This document shows positions 63,754-64,000 of a stretch of 64,000 bases of DNA, piece after piece. Every line of letters begins with the position of its first letter. The stretch's first letter is position 1. The notes beneath the pieces were generated by a model. The model was given only the letters and a program-made list of their open reading frames with translations, was not told where the DNA came from and searched no databases. Made by a program: the position numbers and the translations under genes. The DNA lies in NCBI GenBank assembly GCA_022448955.1, contig JAKVCU010000060.1:1-64000 (forward strand), written 5' to 3'. Source of the DNA: Saprospiraceae bacterium (lineage in GTDB: Bacteria; Bacteroidota; Bacteroidia; Chitinophagales; Saprospiraceae).

Positions 63754-63885
63754 ATGGCTAAATCTAACAAAAAACGCAGGGAAGAAGCAAAACAAAAAAG
63801 AGAAGCGCGTAACTTCTTGAGAGCTGTGCTTATTTCTACAGGTGCCGTTTTGGTACTGCTATTTGTGATGTTTATGAATAGCTAG
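63754..63885 (+). CDS. 43-aa single-pass membrane protein
   Basis: A small protein (43 residues) with a highly basic N-terminus (KKRREEAKQKREAR) and one transmembrane helix at about residues 22-41 (FLRAVLISTGAVLVLLFVMF). ATG at 63754, followed by a strong hairpin terminator 8 bases after the stop codon, which supports a real transcript. No family is recognised. Confidence 0.55.
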   Translation: MAKSNKKRREEAKQKREARNFLRAVLISTGAVLVLLFVMFMNS

Positions 63886-63892
63886 CAGTGCA

Positions 63893-63935
63893 GCAGTTGT
63901 GTTAAGTTCAGAACTTAACACAACTGCGAAATTTT
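63893..63935 (+). terminator. Terminator after the 43-aa gene
   Basis: GCAGTTGTGTTAAGTTC (63893-63909) pairs perfectly with GAACTTAACACAACTGC (63911-63927), giving a 17-bp palindromic stem, followed by GAAATTTT. Confidence 0.75.
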
Positions 63936-63957
63936 AAGCTTCGCATAACAATCATTC

Positions 63958-64000
63958 TTACTTTAATTTCCTTCCCAACTCTTCCACTTTATCCAACCAC
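63958..64000 (-). CDS. C-terminal fragment of a gene running off the window
   Basis: Reading from the right edge on the minus strand gives WLDKVEELGRKLK then a TAA stop at 63958-63960. The helical, charged composition looks like a protein end, but with only 13 residues no family can be named. Confidence 0.35.
   Translation of the reverse strand, partial: WLDKVEELGRKLK

Noticed and set aside
1-64000. tRNA, rRNA, CRISPR, phage or insertion sequence
   Set aside because: No conserved T-loop, anticodon arm, regular spacer-repeat array, transposase or integrase was found on either strand by eye; a tool scan would be decisive.

Overview
The window is AT-rich chromosomal DNA from a member of the phylum Bacteroidota, probably a Saprospiria/Lewinella-like lineage (the class is an inference from overall gene flavour, not proven). 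Evidence for the phylum: four secreted proteins with type IX secretion C-terminal sorting domains, a TamL-type lipoprotein assembly factor, two TonB-dependent receptors with N-terminal carboxypeptidase-regulatory domains, DUF5689 lipoprotein repeats, a LytS/LytTR pair, and -7 promoter boxes of the Bacteroidota form TAnnTTTG. No rRNA, tRNA, CRISPR array, phage or complete insertion sequence was seen. Most of the window is ordinary core genome.

Layout. 0.2-4.2 kb (minus): ribH, an ankyrin plus PD40 protein, a membrane-anchored TPR protein and pdhA. 4.4-5.9 kb: a LOG-family protein and the remnant of a GH92 mannosidase. 6.0-9.6 kb (minus): a tight operon of photolyase, DoxX-like protein, DUF2071 protein, membrane-anchored methyltransferase and a small membrane protein. 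9.6-10.2 kb: two different inverted-repeat elements. 10.3-14.5 kb: TPR lipoprotein, then lptE, a sigma-54 activator and miaB. 14.8-17.1 kb: a TonB receptor. 17.6-24.8 kb: two related T9SS proteins, an S9 peptidase and an FG-GAP T9SS protein. 25.0-31.3 kb: an enolase-superfamily enzyme, a zinc-ribbon protein, a 52-aa DUF2256 protein, an orphan cytochrome oxidase subunit III, purL and a TlpA-like thioredoxin. 31.3-36.4 kb: TrmH-family methyltransferase, tamL, nth, purM. 36.9-40.9 kb: M23 peptidase, YqgE/AlgH, fabD, folE, queD. 41-41.1 kb: the longest copy of a dispersed repeat. 41.7-43.6 kb: LytS/LytTR two-component pair. 44.2-54.2 kb: a large cadherin/dockerin-like T9SS protein, an unknown helical protein, a 1042-aa TPR protein with a partner barrel, and a small HTH protein. 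54.2-55.0 kb: tRNA1(Val) methyltransferase. 55.5-63.9 kb: DUF5689 lipoprotein and TonB receptor (minus), facing a lipocalin, a secreted endonuclease/exonuclease/phosphatase-family enzyme, a Pif1-like helicase and a 43-aa membrane protein (plus).

How genes work together. queD and folE share pterin chemistry, since folE supplies the substrate of queD. purL and purM both serve purine synthesis, although they are unlinked. lptE and tamL serve outer-membrane biogenesis. The TonB receptor, the OB-fold-like DUF5689 lipoprotein and the secreted EEP enzyme at 55.5-62.4 kb form the best candidate for an under-described system, possibly scavenging of nucleic acid or phosphate at the cell surface (inference). 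A second candidate is the photolyase operon. A third is a dispersed family of intergenic elements with two hairpins, found next to phrB and queD and downstream of ribH.
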